The position numbers and the translations under genes are program-made. Positions 9,265 to 18,705 of a stretch of 44,167 nucleotides of DNA are shown in pieces (position 1 is the first letter of the stretch; the number at the start of each line of letters is the position of its first letter). This DNA comes from Phenylobacterium sp. GTDB taxonomy: Bacteria; Pseudomonadota; Alphaproteobacteria; Caulobacterales; Caulobacteraceae. The notes below the pieces were generated by a model. The model was not told the origin of the DNA. It saw nothing but the letters and a program-made list of their open reading frames with translations, and searched no databases. Location: the NCBI RefSeq assembly GCF_024508875.1, contig NZ_JANINU010000092.1, forward strand, positions 1 through 44,167, given 5' to 3'.

Positions 9265-11096
9265 GCCGCCAGCTCCGCGATCATCGCCTTGATGCGATCG
9301 GTTACCAGCTTCAGGTCGGCGTCGATCTCCTCCAGCGGTCGCGGCGGCTCGAAGACGTAGAACTGGCGATTGAAGGGAATCTCGTAGCCCACTTTGGTCT
9401 TGCCGTGGTCGATCCAGGCGTCCGGAGCGTGGGGCTTCACCTCGCGTGCGAAGTAGGCCTCCACGTCCTCCGCTAACGGGACGTTCTCAGTGTCGCGGAG
9501 CGCGCTGTCCGGCTGCGGCCTGCCCTTGTTCCTGCCCTTCTCGAACAGCACCGGGCGGCCGAGGTCGTCCAGCAAGGGCCGCTCGACGGTGATGGCGCGG
9601 TAGCCGAAGGCGGCGTTCGGCAGGATGCGCGACAGGGGCGCGAGCTTGACCCTGCCGCCCCCGGGTGCCTCTGGCGGAGCATCACCGTCGTGGACGGCGA
9701 CACGCGCCACCTCCTTACCGGCAGCGTCGAGCACCACCGCGACCTCCGCGGCCTCGAAGCGCCCGAACAGCCTGGTGATCTCGTCGATCTCGGCCTGCCC
9801 CAGCTCCTTGCGCTTCGAGCCTAGCGACTTGCGCATCTTCCGTCCGAAGCCGGAGCCATCGATGAGCTGCACGAGGCCCTTCCGCGCCGCCGGCTTCCGG
9901 TTCGTCACGATCCATACGTAGGTCGCGATGCCGGTGTTGAAGAACATGTCGGTCGGCAGGGCCACGATGGCCTCGACGAGGTCGTTCACCAACAGGTGCC
10001 GCCTGATCTCGCTCTCGCCGCTGCCGGCCCCGCCGGTGAACAGGGGCGAGCCGTTCAGCACGATGCCGAACCGGCAGCCTCCCTCCGTTGCCGGACGCAT
10101 CTTCGACAGCATGTGCAGGAGGAACAGGAGCGACCCGTCCGACACCCGCGGCAGGCCCGGACCGAAGCGGCCGGCGTGGCCCATCTGTTCGTGCTCGCGG
10201 CGGACCTCCTTCTCGACCTTCTTCCACTCCACCCCGAACGGCGGGTTCGCCAGCATGTAGTCGAAGGTCTTGCCGCCGTGGCCGTCCTCGCTGAGCGTGT
10301 TGCCGAAGGCGATGTTCGACACGTCCTGACCCTTGATCAGCATGTCGGCCTTGCAGATCGCGTAGGACTCCGGGTTCAGCTCCTGGCCGAACATGGTGAG
10401 CTGGGCGTCCGGATTGCGGCCCTTCAGGTGTTCCTCCGCCACCGACAGCATCCCGCCGGTGCCCGCCGTGGGGTCGTAGATCGTCCGTACGATGCCCGGC
10501 TTGGTCAGGGCCTCGTCGTCCTCGATGAACAGCAGGTCGACCATCAGGCGGATCACGTCGCGGGGCGTGAAGTGCTCCCCCGCGGTCTCGTTCGACAGTT
10601 CGGCGAACTTACGGATCAGCTCCTCGAACACCAGGCCCATCTGGCTGTTCGACACATGGTCGGGGTGTAGGTCGATGCCCGCGAACTTCTCCGCCACCTG
10701 GTAGAGCAGCTTGGTCTTCGCGAGCTTGTCGATCTGAACCGCGAAGTCGAACCGCTCGAAGATGTCGCGCACCTCGGGCGAGAAGCCCTGCACGTAGGAC
10801 TCCAGGTTCAGCCGCACGTTGGCGGCGTCCCCCATGAGCCGCTTCAGGTCCATCGTCGAGGTGTTGAAGAAGGTCTGCTTGGCCTTGCGCCGCAGGAACG
10901 GCTCGGGGTTCACCCCCGCCGCCGACCGCGCCTCCAGCTCGGCCAGCACGTCGGCCTTCGTGGGCGCCAGCACGCAGTCCAGGCGGCGCAGCACGGTGAA
11001 CGGCAGGATGACCTTGCCATAGTCGGCCGGCTTGTAATCGCCCCGGAGAAGGTCCGCGACGGACCAGATAAAGGCGGAGAGAGACTGCTGATTCAC
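9261..11096 (-). CDS. hsdM: Type I restriction-modification DNA methyltransferase subunit M
   Basis: About 611 residues from a GTG start. The N-terminal helical domain ([18 protein letters not shown]...[18 protein letters not shown]) is the standard HsdM N region. The N6-adenine methylase core has the SAM motif [10 protein letters not shown] near residue 208 and catalytic NPPFG near residue 283. An open frame continues upstream to 11156, but those 20 residues are arginine/proline-rich and unlike HsdM. The GTG at 11096 gives the family N terminus and forms a GTGA overlap with the stop of the 78-aa gene, so it is preferred. With HsdS it methylates host sites. Confidence 0.95.
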   Translation of the reverse strand: MNQQSLSAFIWSVADLLRGDYKPADYGKVILPFTVLRRLDCVLAPTKADVLAELEARSAAGVNPEPFLRRKAKQTFFNTSTMDLKRLMGDAANVRLNLESYVQGFSPEVRDIFERFDFAVQIDKLAKTKLLYQVAEKFAGIDLHPDHVSNSQMGLVFEELIRKFAELSNETAGEHFTPRDVIRLMVDLLFIEDDEALTKPGIVRTIYDPTAGTGGMLSVAEEHLKGRNPDAQLTMFGQELNPESYAICKADMLIKGQDVSNIAFGNTLSEDGHGGKTFDYMLANPPFGVEWKKVEKEVRREHEQMGHAGRFGPGLPRVSDGSLLFLLHMLSKMRPATEGGCRFGIVLNGSPLFTGGAGSGESEIRRHLLVNDLVEAIVALPTDMFFNTGIATYVWIVTNRKPAARKGLVQLIDGSGFGRKMRKSLGSKRKELGQAEIDEITRLFGRFEAAEVAVVLDAAGKEVARVAVHDGDAPPEAPGGGRVKLAPLSRILPNAAFGYRAITVERPLLDDLGRPVLFEKGRNKGRPQPDSALRDTENVPLAEDVEAYFAREVKPHAPDAWIDHGKTKVGYEIPFNRQFYVFEPPRPLEEIDADLKLVTDRIKAMIAELAA

Positions 11097-11329
11097 TCGC
11101 GGGATCCGAGAAGGTCGTTGATGAGATCTCGGCCTAGCGACGCCTCCTCGATCCATTGCCGCGTTTGCGCGACGTCAGACCAAGGGGCCCCATCGACGAC
11201 AGCATCACGTAGAGCGGTCAGATAGGCCTCTTTGAGATGCGCAATCCGCTCAGGAAGCTCACGACGTGCGACCTCCGCGTTATGCAGAGCAAGACTGCTC
11301 AGTTTGAACTTGTCTTCTTGTTCGAACAA
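11093..11329 (-). CDS. Small 78-aa protein between the helicase-nuclease and hsdM, unknown
   Basis: A predicted helical, charged protein with no recognised domain ([20 protein letters not shown], ...[20 protein letters not shown]). It starts with TTG 14 nt after the helicase stop, preceded by GGGG. Its stop overlaps the hsdM GTG by four bases. The tight spacing on both sides makes a real coding gene likely despite its size. A regulator, adaptor or antitoxin-like partner for one of its neighbours are all possible, with no direct evidence for any. Confidence 0.65.
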   Translation of the reverse strand: MFEQEDKFKLSSLALHNAEVARRELPERIAHLKEAYLTALRDAVVDGAPWSDVAQTRQWIEEASLGRDLINDLLGSRE

Positions 11330-11343
11330 ATTGGCCCCTGGTC

Positions 11344-14300
11344 TCAGTTTGTGCGCTCTAAAATCTCAAACACATCCTCTCCGAACTTCTTCAGCTGATC
11401 CGCATCAGTGTTCTGGCGCAGATCGATCGGAATTTTCGTCAGGAATTCGCTGTGGTCCTTCGGACGCTTCCTCAGCAGCTCGTCCAGCATCGACTTCCTG
11501 AGGAAGCCGCGGGCGGGATCAGATTCTGGAAAAGAAGCCTTGATCTTGTTCTCGCGGAGATCGATCAGCTCAGCGCGGGCTTGATCCATCGACAAGCCGT
11601 TGGACGCCGGCCGCGATCTCAGCGGCGCCATTGGTAGATCAAGAGACGCTTGGGTCGGCGTGGCGCGGGGAGCCACGTCGACAACCGGTCGGGCCGGCGT
11701 TCGCGCACGCTGTTCGACCTTTGCCGCGATTAGGCGCTTCAGCTCGGACGAGACGCGGGTGAGCTCGCCCACCGGATCGCGGAACCAGTCCGTGGACCAG
11801 ATGCGGATGATGTTCCAGCCAAGGTTTTCGAGGATCTCTTGGCGGAGCCGGTCGCGATCGCGCGCCGAGGGCGAGGAGTGGTATGTCGCCCCATCGCATT
11901 CGACGGCGGCAATGAATTCATGCGGCGCGTTCGGATCGCGCACGCCAATGTCCAGGAAGAAGTTCGCAACACCGACCTGCGGCACGCATTCGAAGTTCAA
12001 CTCCTGAAGCCCCTCGATGACGGCGTCTTCGAAGTCGTTGTCAGGGTCGCGATCGCTGATCTTCGGCTCCTCGCCGAGCCGGCCGGTCTCCGCGTAGTCC
12101 AGAAACAGTTTGAGGGCGCGAGGCCCGCGGTCGCCGCCTTCTTTCGGAACAATGTCGCTGGCGCGCATAGAGCTGAAGATCTCCATCCGCTCTTTCGCGC
12201 GCGTGAAAAGCACATTCAGCCGCCGCCAGCCGGTCTCGAGGTTGATCGGGCCAAAGTTCTGTGGCGTCGGCCCTCCGAGCGTCTTCGGACCATAGGTCAT
12301 CGAGATGATGATCAGGTCGCGCTCATCGCCTTGCACGTTCTCAAGGTTCTTCACGAAGAAGGGCTCGCCGCGAGTGCTATTCTCTGCCTCGTTCAAGACC
12401 TTCGCGAGGGCGGCATCGTCCTTGGCCATTGCCGCGAGCTCGTCGGAGATCCGCTGAGCCTGCTTGATATTCATCGCCACGACGCCGACGGTTCGGCGGC
12501 GGTCATTCAGCAGGGCGAGCGCCGCGGCGCGCGCGACGGCACGGGCCTCGACCGGGTTGACCCCCGACGTGGTTATGCCCTGCTCCAGGAAGTGCCAGCC
12601 GATCCCGAAGCGACCACCCTGGCCTGAGGGCGATGGGAATACGATCAGGTCGTTCTTGTAGAAATTCCGGTTTGAGAACGCGATGAGTCTCTCGTGTCGT
12701 GACCGGTAATGCCAGCGCAGCATTCGGGGCGTGAAGATCGCTTCCGACAATTCAAGAATGCTCTTTGCATCCTCGGCGAGGGTCATCTCCTCGTCCTCGT
12801 CGTCCGAGGCGCCGTCGGCGATGCGGTCGAAGAACGACGTGGGCGGCAGCTGCTTTGTGTCTCCCACAATCACCGCCTGGCCGCCACGGGCGAGCGCCCC
12901 GATGGCGTCCTCGGGCCTCATCTGGGAGGCTTCGTCCATGATCACCAAGTCAAACTTTAGGGTGCCAGGAGCGATGTACTGAGCGACTGACAAAGGGCCC
13001 ATCATGAAGCAGGGCTTCAGGGTCTGAAGCGCCTTGCCGGCCCTGTTCACGAGCTGCCTGATAGGGATGTGGCGCTTCTGTTTGGAGAGTTCCGCCCGGA
13101 TGAGCGCCATATCGGAGAGGTCTGCCTTACGGCCTGAGGACCGCCCTTCCGGCGGTCGCTTTGTCAGGAGCGTTGCGGCGATGTGAGCGCGGCGAAGCTC
13201 CATCACTTCTGCATCGAGCGCGGCGTATTCACTTCTGAGCACGTCGAGCGACTTCCCCGACATCTTGAGGAGCGACGGGTTCGCGGCAAAAGCGTCGCGC
13301 GCGATCGCGTCGAAGACCAGGAAGTCGAAGGCCAGGGGCAACGCGTCGGTGGCCAGTGTTCCGTCTGCTGCGGCAACGGCGAGCGGTGCTTCGAACTCGA
13401 CTTCCGCGCTCTTCAATGCGCGATCGAAGTCTAGCCAGCCGGGCAATTTGTCCGCATGTGCGGCTGCCAGCCTTGCCTGCGCGCTCACCCCTTCCAGGTG
13501 TGGACGCCCGTCCAAACCGAACCAGTAATCCTGATCCAGGTCCGTCGCCGCGACGAACGCTTGCTCGGCTTGCATCGCCTGCTGCGCCGCATTGGACGAT
13601 TGCCTGACAACCTCGACCAAGCGGGTCCAGTGTTCCGCGACGTTGGCGACATGGGCCGCCGGCGCAAGTGCTGGCGAAACGAGCTTGTCGACGCCCGCAC
13701 TCCAGAAAGAGACCGCCGTCTTGTTCTCACCGATGAACTCCGCCGTCTCGAAAGAAGACTTCGTTTTCTCGGTGAAGAGGGTGGCCACTTCGACGAGGGC
13801 TTCGCGCGGCGCTTCATGGAGCGTGGAAGCGAGCCGCCCGTCGAGTGAGCCGCGCACAAGCTCGGCCCACTCCGCCATGCGAATATGACTGTCGAGCTTC
13901 AGGGAAAGATCGGCGTATTCGTCGCCCAGAACTTCGCTTGCAGCCTTATTTTCCTGGACCGCGCGTAACCCAAGCAAGTGCTGCCGAAGGCGCGACAGGT
14001 ACGTCGATTTTTGCGCGCCCTTGTCGTTCAGGTGTCCTGGCCGCAAGAGGCTGCCAGCGCCCTGGAGGGCGGCACGCCAACGTTTGCCGAATCGCGCGAA
14101 CAGCCCCCGTTGGGAAAGCGCTGCAGACCATTCTTCGAGATCATCCACGTGCGCGACGAAGGCAGACTCGCGGAATATCCCGTCGAGCTCGCCCCGCTCC
14201 GCATTTAGGGCCTTTAACCGCTCTTGATGCTCAAGCAGCATTGGCAGAACGCCGGCCCCGATCAGCGCCGGGGTTCGGACGTGCAGGTCCGCTACCGGCG

Positions 14301-16227
14301 CCGCCGCGGCCGCAGCGATCACCGAAAGTCCAGCCCTGGCGCCGTCTGCGGAGCAGGTCAGCTTGATCGCGAGGAGCTCTTCAAGCGCATCTCTCACCTG
14401 GTCTGCGTGGACCAGCGCCTCGCGACGCGCAGCGAGTTCGTGGAGCTCACTTTGGGCCGACGCTAAGTCTGAAAGGTCCAGTGGTCTGAGCCACGGATCG
14501 GCGAGAGTCTCGGCCAGCGCGTCTATCTTATCTGCCCAATCGATCGCCAACCGGGCGACACGGTCGCTGTCCTGCGGAAAAACCCTGGACGACGATACCC
14601 CGGCCCAGACGTGAGAGAAGGCCGACCCCTCGACATCGAGCTGGTCGATCGCGTCGGCGACCTGCGCCAGACGGCCTTTGGCGTCCGCGAAAGCAGCCCA
14701 GGTCATGGTGTCAGGGGCCGCAAATTCACTTCGGAGCGTCTCGACGCTTTTGACCTGGGCGCCGAGCTTCCTCCGCGCCTGGCCCGCTTTCATTAGGGCA
14801 TCGCTGATGGTGAGGTTCGTGAAGCCGGCCGCAGCCTGGCCTACGATGTCGATGTAGGCGCCCAGCTTAAGGCGGCGGTCCGCAAGCCGCGCAAGCGCGC
14901 CCTCATATTCCTTCGGTGGCCGAATTCGTGCGCCAGCTTGTATGCGGCTTGCGATATCTTCGACGACCTCTGTCTTCCGCGTTTTGTGGCTATGGAGCTC
15001 AAGGCAGAAGTCACCCAAACCAAGCTCGCGCATCCTGCGACGCACGACCTCGAGAGCGGCGAGCTTCTCGGCAACAAAGAGTACCGTCTTTCCCCGCGCG
15101 AGCGCCGCTGCGACGAGGTTGGTGATCGTCTGCGACTTGCCCGTACCAGGCGGCCCTTGGATCACTACGTTGCGACCAGAGAGCGCTACCTCAAGAGCCT
15201 CACATTGCGAGCTGTCCGCGCGGTCTACGACTTCGAGGGTCAAGTCCCTTGCCTCGGCAGCCTTCGCGGAAGGTTTCGCGTCTGCGCCCCAGGAGGCTCC
15301 ACCCTCCCCGACCCCATCGAAATCCTCAGGACCTCCTAGGACCTCTTTCACTAGACGACTGTCTGCGAGCGGAGCGAATGACGGCCAGCGCTCGGGGTCG
15401 AGGTCGAGGTAGAGAAGTATCTTGCCGAACTCGAACAGGCCCAGCGTTACGTAACGCCGAACCATCCATTCGGGCTTGTGACGCACCGCTCGGGAGACCT
15501 TCGTTAGGTAGGCCTCCAAAGCCCTCTCTTCTTCCAGAAGAGGGAGATCGATATTCAACTCTTCGAGCTTCTTTTGAAGCGAGAGGTTTGGTTGCAGCTC
15601 CTCGCCCGTCCACCTGATCCGTGTACGAAACTGCCCGCCGCGAACTGGCTCCCGTTCCAGTTCCACCGGGAGCATTACCAAAGGGGCTTGATGCGGCTTC
15701 GACGTCTGCTGGTCGCGCCACTCGAGAAATCCGAAGGCGAGGTACAGCATGTTCGCGCCGCTTTCCTCGATGGCGGTGCGCGCCGCTGAACGGATCTTAC
15801 GTAGCCGAGCGTCCAGATCGTCAGGATAGTGGAGCGTCTGGATCTTCCTGTCGGAATGGCGCTCAGGTCGCTGGTACGAGTCGGTTTCGACCGGAAGATC
15901 GTAGTTCACATTGAACCCAAGATGGCGGGCCCAATTGGGCGCATCGGGTCGAGTCAGAGGCGCGGAGGCGCCGGCCCGAGGTACCTGATCAGGGCGCCGC
16001 GCATGATACGCCTCAAGCTCGCGTGGCGTTGGCTCGGGCACGGGTTCAAATGTGAGATTTGCGCCATCTCTGAGCTGTTCAAAGAGCTGATCTGGAAGTT
16101 CATCCACGATCCGCATGCACGACGCCTTCGGGTGCCGAAAGCTCAGCATCCGATTGGTCGTCGAAAGATCGAGCAGCTTACGACGAAGTCGCTCAAGCCG
16201 CTGCTCAATGAGCCGCTTATCGTCCAA
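11344..16227 (-). CDS. DUF4011 domain SF1 helicase with C-terminal Vsr/MTES_1575-type nuclease
   Basis: 1627 residues. The N terminus (LERLRRKLLDLSTTNRMLSFRHP) is the DUF4011 signature. An SF1 (UPF1/DNA2-like) helicase follows: Walker A IQGPPGTGKSQT near residue 357 and Walker B VIMDEASQM near 1095, separated by a long helical insertion. Late motifs are LENVQGDERDLIIISM and GWRRLNVLFTRAKE. Near residue 1440 ECDGATYHSSPSARDRDRLRQ...NLGW..IRIWSTDWF is the Vsr-like REase fold common at the end of such helicases. I recall the same order in the single-gene Hhe-type defence protein, but this link is from memory. The start is TTG with GGGGGCG upstream. It heads the seven-gene minus-strand operon and probably processes invading DNA. 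Confidence 0.88.
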   Translation of the reverse strand: MDDKRLIEQRLERLRRKLLDLSTTNRMLSFRHPKASCMRIVDELPDQLFEQLRDGANLTFEPVPEPTPRELEAYHARRPDQVPRAGASAPLTRPDAPNWARHLGFNVNYDLPVETDSYQRPERHSDRKIQTLHYPDDLDARLRKIRSAARTAIEESGANMLYLAFGFLEWRDQQTSKPHQAPLVMLPVELEREPVRGGQFRTRIRWTGEELQPNLSLQKKLEELNIDLPLLEEERALEAYLTKVSRAVRHKPEWMVRRYVTLGLFEFGKILLYLDLDPERWPSFAPLADSRLVKEVLGGPEDFDGVGEGGASWGADAKPSAKAAEARDLTLEVVDRADSSQCEALEVALSGRNVVIQGPPGTGKSQTITNLVAAALARGKTVLFVAEKLAALEVVRRRMRELGLGDFCLELHSHKTRKTEVVEDIASRIQAGARIRPPKEYEGALARLADRRLKLGAYIDIVGQAAAGFTNLTISDALMKAGQARRKLGAQVKSVETLRSEFAAPDTMTWAAFADAKGRLAQVADAIDQLDVEGSAFSHVWAGVSSSRVFPQDSDRVARLAIDWADKIDALAETLADPWLRPLDLSDLASAQSELHELAARREALVHADQVRDALEELLAIKLTCSADGARAGLSVIAAAAAAPVADLHVRTPALIGAGVLPMLLEHQERLKALNAERGELDGIFRESAFVAHVDDLEEWSAALSQRGLFARFGKRWRAALQGAGSLLRPGHLNDKGAQKSTYLSRLRQHLLGLRAVQENKAASEVLGDEYADLSLKLDSHIRMAEWAELVRGSLDGRLASTLHEAPREALVEVATLFTEKTKSSFETAEFIGENKTAVSFWSAGVDKLVSPALAPAAHVANVAEHWTRLVEVVRQSSNAAQQAMQAEQAFVAATDLDQDYWFGLDGRPHLEGVSAQARLAAAHADKLPGWLDFDRALKSAEVEFEAPLAVAAADGTLATDALPLAFDFLVFDAIARDAFAANPSLLKMSGKSLDVLRSEYAALDAEVMELRRAHIAATLLTKRPPEGRSSGRKADLSDMALIRAELSKQKRHIPIRQLVNRAGKALQTLKPCFMMGPLSVAQYIAPGTLKFDLVIMDEASQMRPEDAIGALARGGQAVIVGDTKQLPPTSFFDRIADGASDDEDEEMTLAEDAKSILELSEAIFTPRMLRWHYRSRHERLIAFSNRNFYKNDLIVFPSPSGQGGRFGIGWHFLEQGITTSGVNPVEARAVARAAALALLNDRRRTVGVVAMNIKQAQRISDELAAMAKDDAALAKVLNEAENSTRGEPFFVKNLENVQGDERDLIIISMTYGPKTLGGPTPQNFGPINLETGWRRLNVLFTRAKERMEIFSSMRASDIVPKEGGDRGPRALKLFLDYAETGRLGEEPKISDRDPDNDFEDAVIEGLQELNFECVPQVGVANFFLDIGVRDPNAPHEFIAAVECDGATYHSSPSARDRDRLRQEILENLGWNIIRIWSTDWFRDPVGELTRVSSELKRLIAAKVEQRARTPARPVVDVAPRATPTQASLDLPMAPLRSRPASNGLSMDQARAELIDLRENKIKASFPESDPARGFLRKSMLDELLRKRPKDHSEFLTKIPIDLRQNTDADQLKKFGEDVFEILERTN

Positions 16228-16474
16228 TTTCTAATCGCCCCCGACACACCCCTTACTTGCATGGGCGCGCGGGCTCATCCTGGGCTGCACGATGCCTACG
16301 CGTCAACTTTTCCGGGGAGCGGCCGCGGGGGGCCGGTGGTGGGCGTAACAGGACCCACACCTCCGCTAAGCCGCGGACATGCTGATGGCAGGTACCAAAA
16401 CTCTCACCAGCAAAGTGACCGCGTTGCGCCAGCAGCCGACATTGGGGAGCCGGCAAAGCGACCTTGCGTGAGGT

Positions 16475-16715
16475 TTGAGGCGGATCGGCGATCCAGAGCA
16501 GTTGCTTCCGGTGGTTGAGCCCATCGAACAGCCGGTTCAGCGTCGCGGGCGCGTTCTCGAAACCGTGCTGCAGGTCGACGGCGCTGGTCAGTCTGCGCTG
16601 CTCGATGAGGGCCCCTAGCACCGCGGTCGCCTCGTGATAGCGCGGCTCGTGGTCGGATGACGAAGCCCCGGATCGACGCGCGCTTCGTGGCGAGGTTGAG
16701 AAGAAAGCGTAACCC
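16475..16715 (-). pseudogene. Frameshifted C-terminal remnant of a CurA-like NADP-dependent oxidoreductase
   Basis: Reading the minus strand, one frame gives FLLNLATKRASIRGFVI (about 16715-16657). After the loss of one base the next frame continues DHEPRYHEATAVLGALIE... SAVDLQHGFENAPATLNRLF ... KQLLWIADPP (to about 16480). Joined, these ~75 residues read as the C terminus of the medium-chain reductase family that includes CurA (NLxTKRA.xxGF; GFENAPxALNRLF.G.N.GKQLL). No start, catalytic domain or upstream part remains. The rest of the gap 16228-16915 holds nothing convincing. It appears to be a scrap of a metabolic gene caught between two defence modules. Confidence 0.7.
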
Positions 16716-16915
16716 TTCTGCTCGCGCGGGTCGCGGTCGTGGGTAGAGATCGTACACACATAACGGTGCGACCCGGAGTGCGGGGCTCATGATCGCCGCC
16801 TCGAGGCCTCCCGAACCGGCGGGCCAAGATGCCATCCTAGACGCGGCGCCAAAGGCTGGCGAGCTGGCGGCAGCGTGACCCCCGAACCCAAAGCCCGTCG
16901 CGAGCGCGACCGGGC

Positions 16916-18664
16916 CTAGAGATCGGGTACGATCCGCAAGCGCCCCTTTGGCCGCGGGAACTTCACCGAGCGCCTCTGGGCCGGCGTGAACGCCTTCTCG
17001 GCCGCCACCAGAGCGTCGAGATGATCTGCGATCTTCACCCGCGCGTCCCGCGGGATCATGTCGTCGTACGACTTTGCCCCTGGAGAGTAGTGTCGATACC
17101 ACTTGCTGTACTGGGGCCAAGCGGCGGCGAAGTCGCGCACCAGGTCGGCCAGGTGCTCGTAGGCGACCACGGTCCGCCGATAGCGGTGCTCATCGAAGTT
17201 GAAGGACGTGCAGATCTCACGTCCGGCCTCGCCGCCCCGCGCCATGAGCTCCTCGGACAGCTCAACCGGCATGTTGAGGTTCAGGCCACCCTCATCCTTG
17301 TCGAGCCGGATCCGCACCACGCGTTGGCGTTGACCGGGCATCACGCTCATCATCTCGTCCTGCCAATCCTTCGCCGCGCCAAGGATCGCGCCGACAAAGC
17401 CGCCTACCCCCTCGAAGCTGCGGATCGGCGAGAAGGCACCATCCGCGGGGGCTTGCGGCATGCTGATGAGAGGCGCTGTGGGGCTATGAAGGGCGTCCAG
17501 GCTGAGCGCAAAGGTCGGCCGCTCCGGGAACAGGCGGTCGAAGAAGTGCACCGGGAAGTTGCTGGTGATGCCACCATCCGAAAAGAGGATGCGGCGAATA
17601 GGCGGCTTCGTCTTGGGCGGCAGCTCATTGCGCGCCGCGGCTCCCACGTCGGCCATGTGCATCGGGACCGCCCGAATCAGGATCGGGAAGCTCAAGCTCA
17701 TCCGCACGCCCACCACGACGGGCAGATCAAGATCTGGCGGCGCTTGTCGCAGGTCTGGTGTTTCCGGCGGTGGGTTCGGCAGCGCGGGGCAGCGCGCGTC
17801 GTCGAGCAACCAGCCCAACACCGCATCCGGGAAGAGCTTGGCCCACTCCTTCGGCGAGAACAGCAGCTTCAAACCAAAATGGGGGACGGCGTGCGGTCGT
17901 CCCAACGATAGGTTTGTCACCATCATCTCGAGCTGAATGGCCTTCTCGCCCCGCTTGATCGCGTCAGGCATCAAGCCGACTTCCGCCAGGTCGCGGAAGG
18001 TCAACGGCTGCGTGCGCCCAGCGGGGCCGAAGGCGATGATCTGCAACGAGTCGTAGATCCATTCGGTCAGGGCCTCTTGCGTTGAGCCGTCCGGGCGCAT
18101 CCCGCTGCACAGGCCGAAATCATGCGCCGGGAGATCGTGAATGATCACCTTGGCGAGGTGACGGCCCAGCACCACCACAGCGCCGATGGACGCGGCGAGC
18201 AGCGCGCCAACCAGCCAAATTAGCCCCGCGCCCCAGCTCCAGGCGAAGGCGAGCGGCAGCGCGGTCAGCAGGAAGAAAGCAAAGACGCCGACGCCCGCCC
18301 CGACGCGCAGCGGAAGCCCCAGAGCGCGAAGCACTCGCCCCCTCCGTCCCGTTTTGTCGCCGGTCGCCGCCAACGCGGCCTTCATCACCAGCTCGAATGG
18401 CGGGTCAGGTTGGAAGAGGCTCGCGAGCTTTTGCGGCAGATCGTTGATGCGATCCTCGAAGCGCACGAAGGCGTCCTTGTCGCCCGTCTGCCGCGCGTAC
18501 TCGCCCGCCGCCGCAAACGCCGCTGCGATCGCGCCGGCCGAGGCCCCGCCGATGGAGCGGAAGCGATAGCTGCCGGCGAGCTCGAGAATGGCATAGGGAT
18601 AGACCACGCCGGAGGTGATCCCGCCTTTCATGACGAGATCGCACTCCTTCAACTCTGCCGCCAT
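16916..18664 (-). CDS. Patatin-like phospholipase with internal membrane segments
   Basis: 582 residues. The patatin catalytic signature is complete: oxyanion glycines GGITSG at 14-19, nucleophile elbow G-A-S42-A-G, and the catalytic dyad Asp in DGGITSN (D363). Between them, residues about 122-167 form two hydrophobic helices (VGVFAFFLLTALPLAFAW, LIWLVGALLAASIGAVVVL), an insertion absent from plain bacterial patatins that suggests membrane docking. Patatins hydrolyse acyl chains of phospholipids. In anti-phage systems they serve as membrane-degrading effectors (for example CapV in CBASS). The ATG is preceded by AGGGGGAC and lies 41 nt after the MBL gene stop, so the two form an operon. No cyclase or nucleotide-sensor gene is adjacent. 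Confidence 0.88.
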   Translation of the reverse strand: MAAELKECDLVMKGGITSGVVYPYAILELAGSYRFRSIGGASAGAIAAAFAAAGEYARQTGDKDAFVRFEDRINDLPQKLASLFQPDPPFELVMKAALAATGDKTGRRGRVLRALGLPLRVGAGVGVFAFFLLTALPLAFAWSWGAGLIWLVGALLAASIGAVVVLGRHLAKVIIHDLPAHDFGLCSGMRPDGSTQEALTEWIYDSLQIIAFGPAGRTQPLTFRDLAEVGLMPDAIKRGEKAIQLEMMVTNLSLGRPHAVPHFGLKLLFSPKEWAKLFPDAVLGWLLDDARCPALPNPPPETPDLRQAPPDLDLPVVVGVRMSLSFPILIRAVPMHMADVGAAARNELPPKTKPPIRRILFSDGGITSNFPVHFFDRLFPERPTFALSLDALHSPTAPLISMPQAPADGAFSPIRSFEGVGGFVGAILGAAKDWQDEMMSVMPGQRQRVVRIRLDKDEGGLNLNMPVELSEELMARGGEAGREICTSFNFDEHRYRRTVVAYEHLADLVRDFAAAWPQYSKWYRHYSPGAKSYDDMIPRDARVKIADHLDALVAAEKAFTPAQRRSVKFPRPKGRLRIVPDL

Positions 18665-18705
18665 AGCGTCCCCCTATTCGCCGCGCACGGCCGCGTCTTG
18701 CACCC

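Noticed and set aside
16404..17120. 238-codon minus-strand frame overlapping the patatin gene end
   Set aside because: Most of it is shadow sequence. Only the short FLLNLATKR segment is meaningful, as part of the oxidoreductase remnant.
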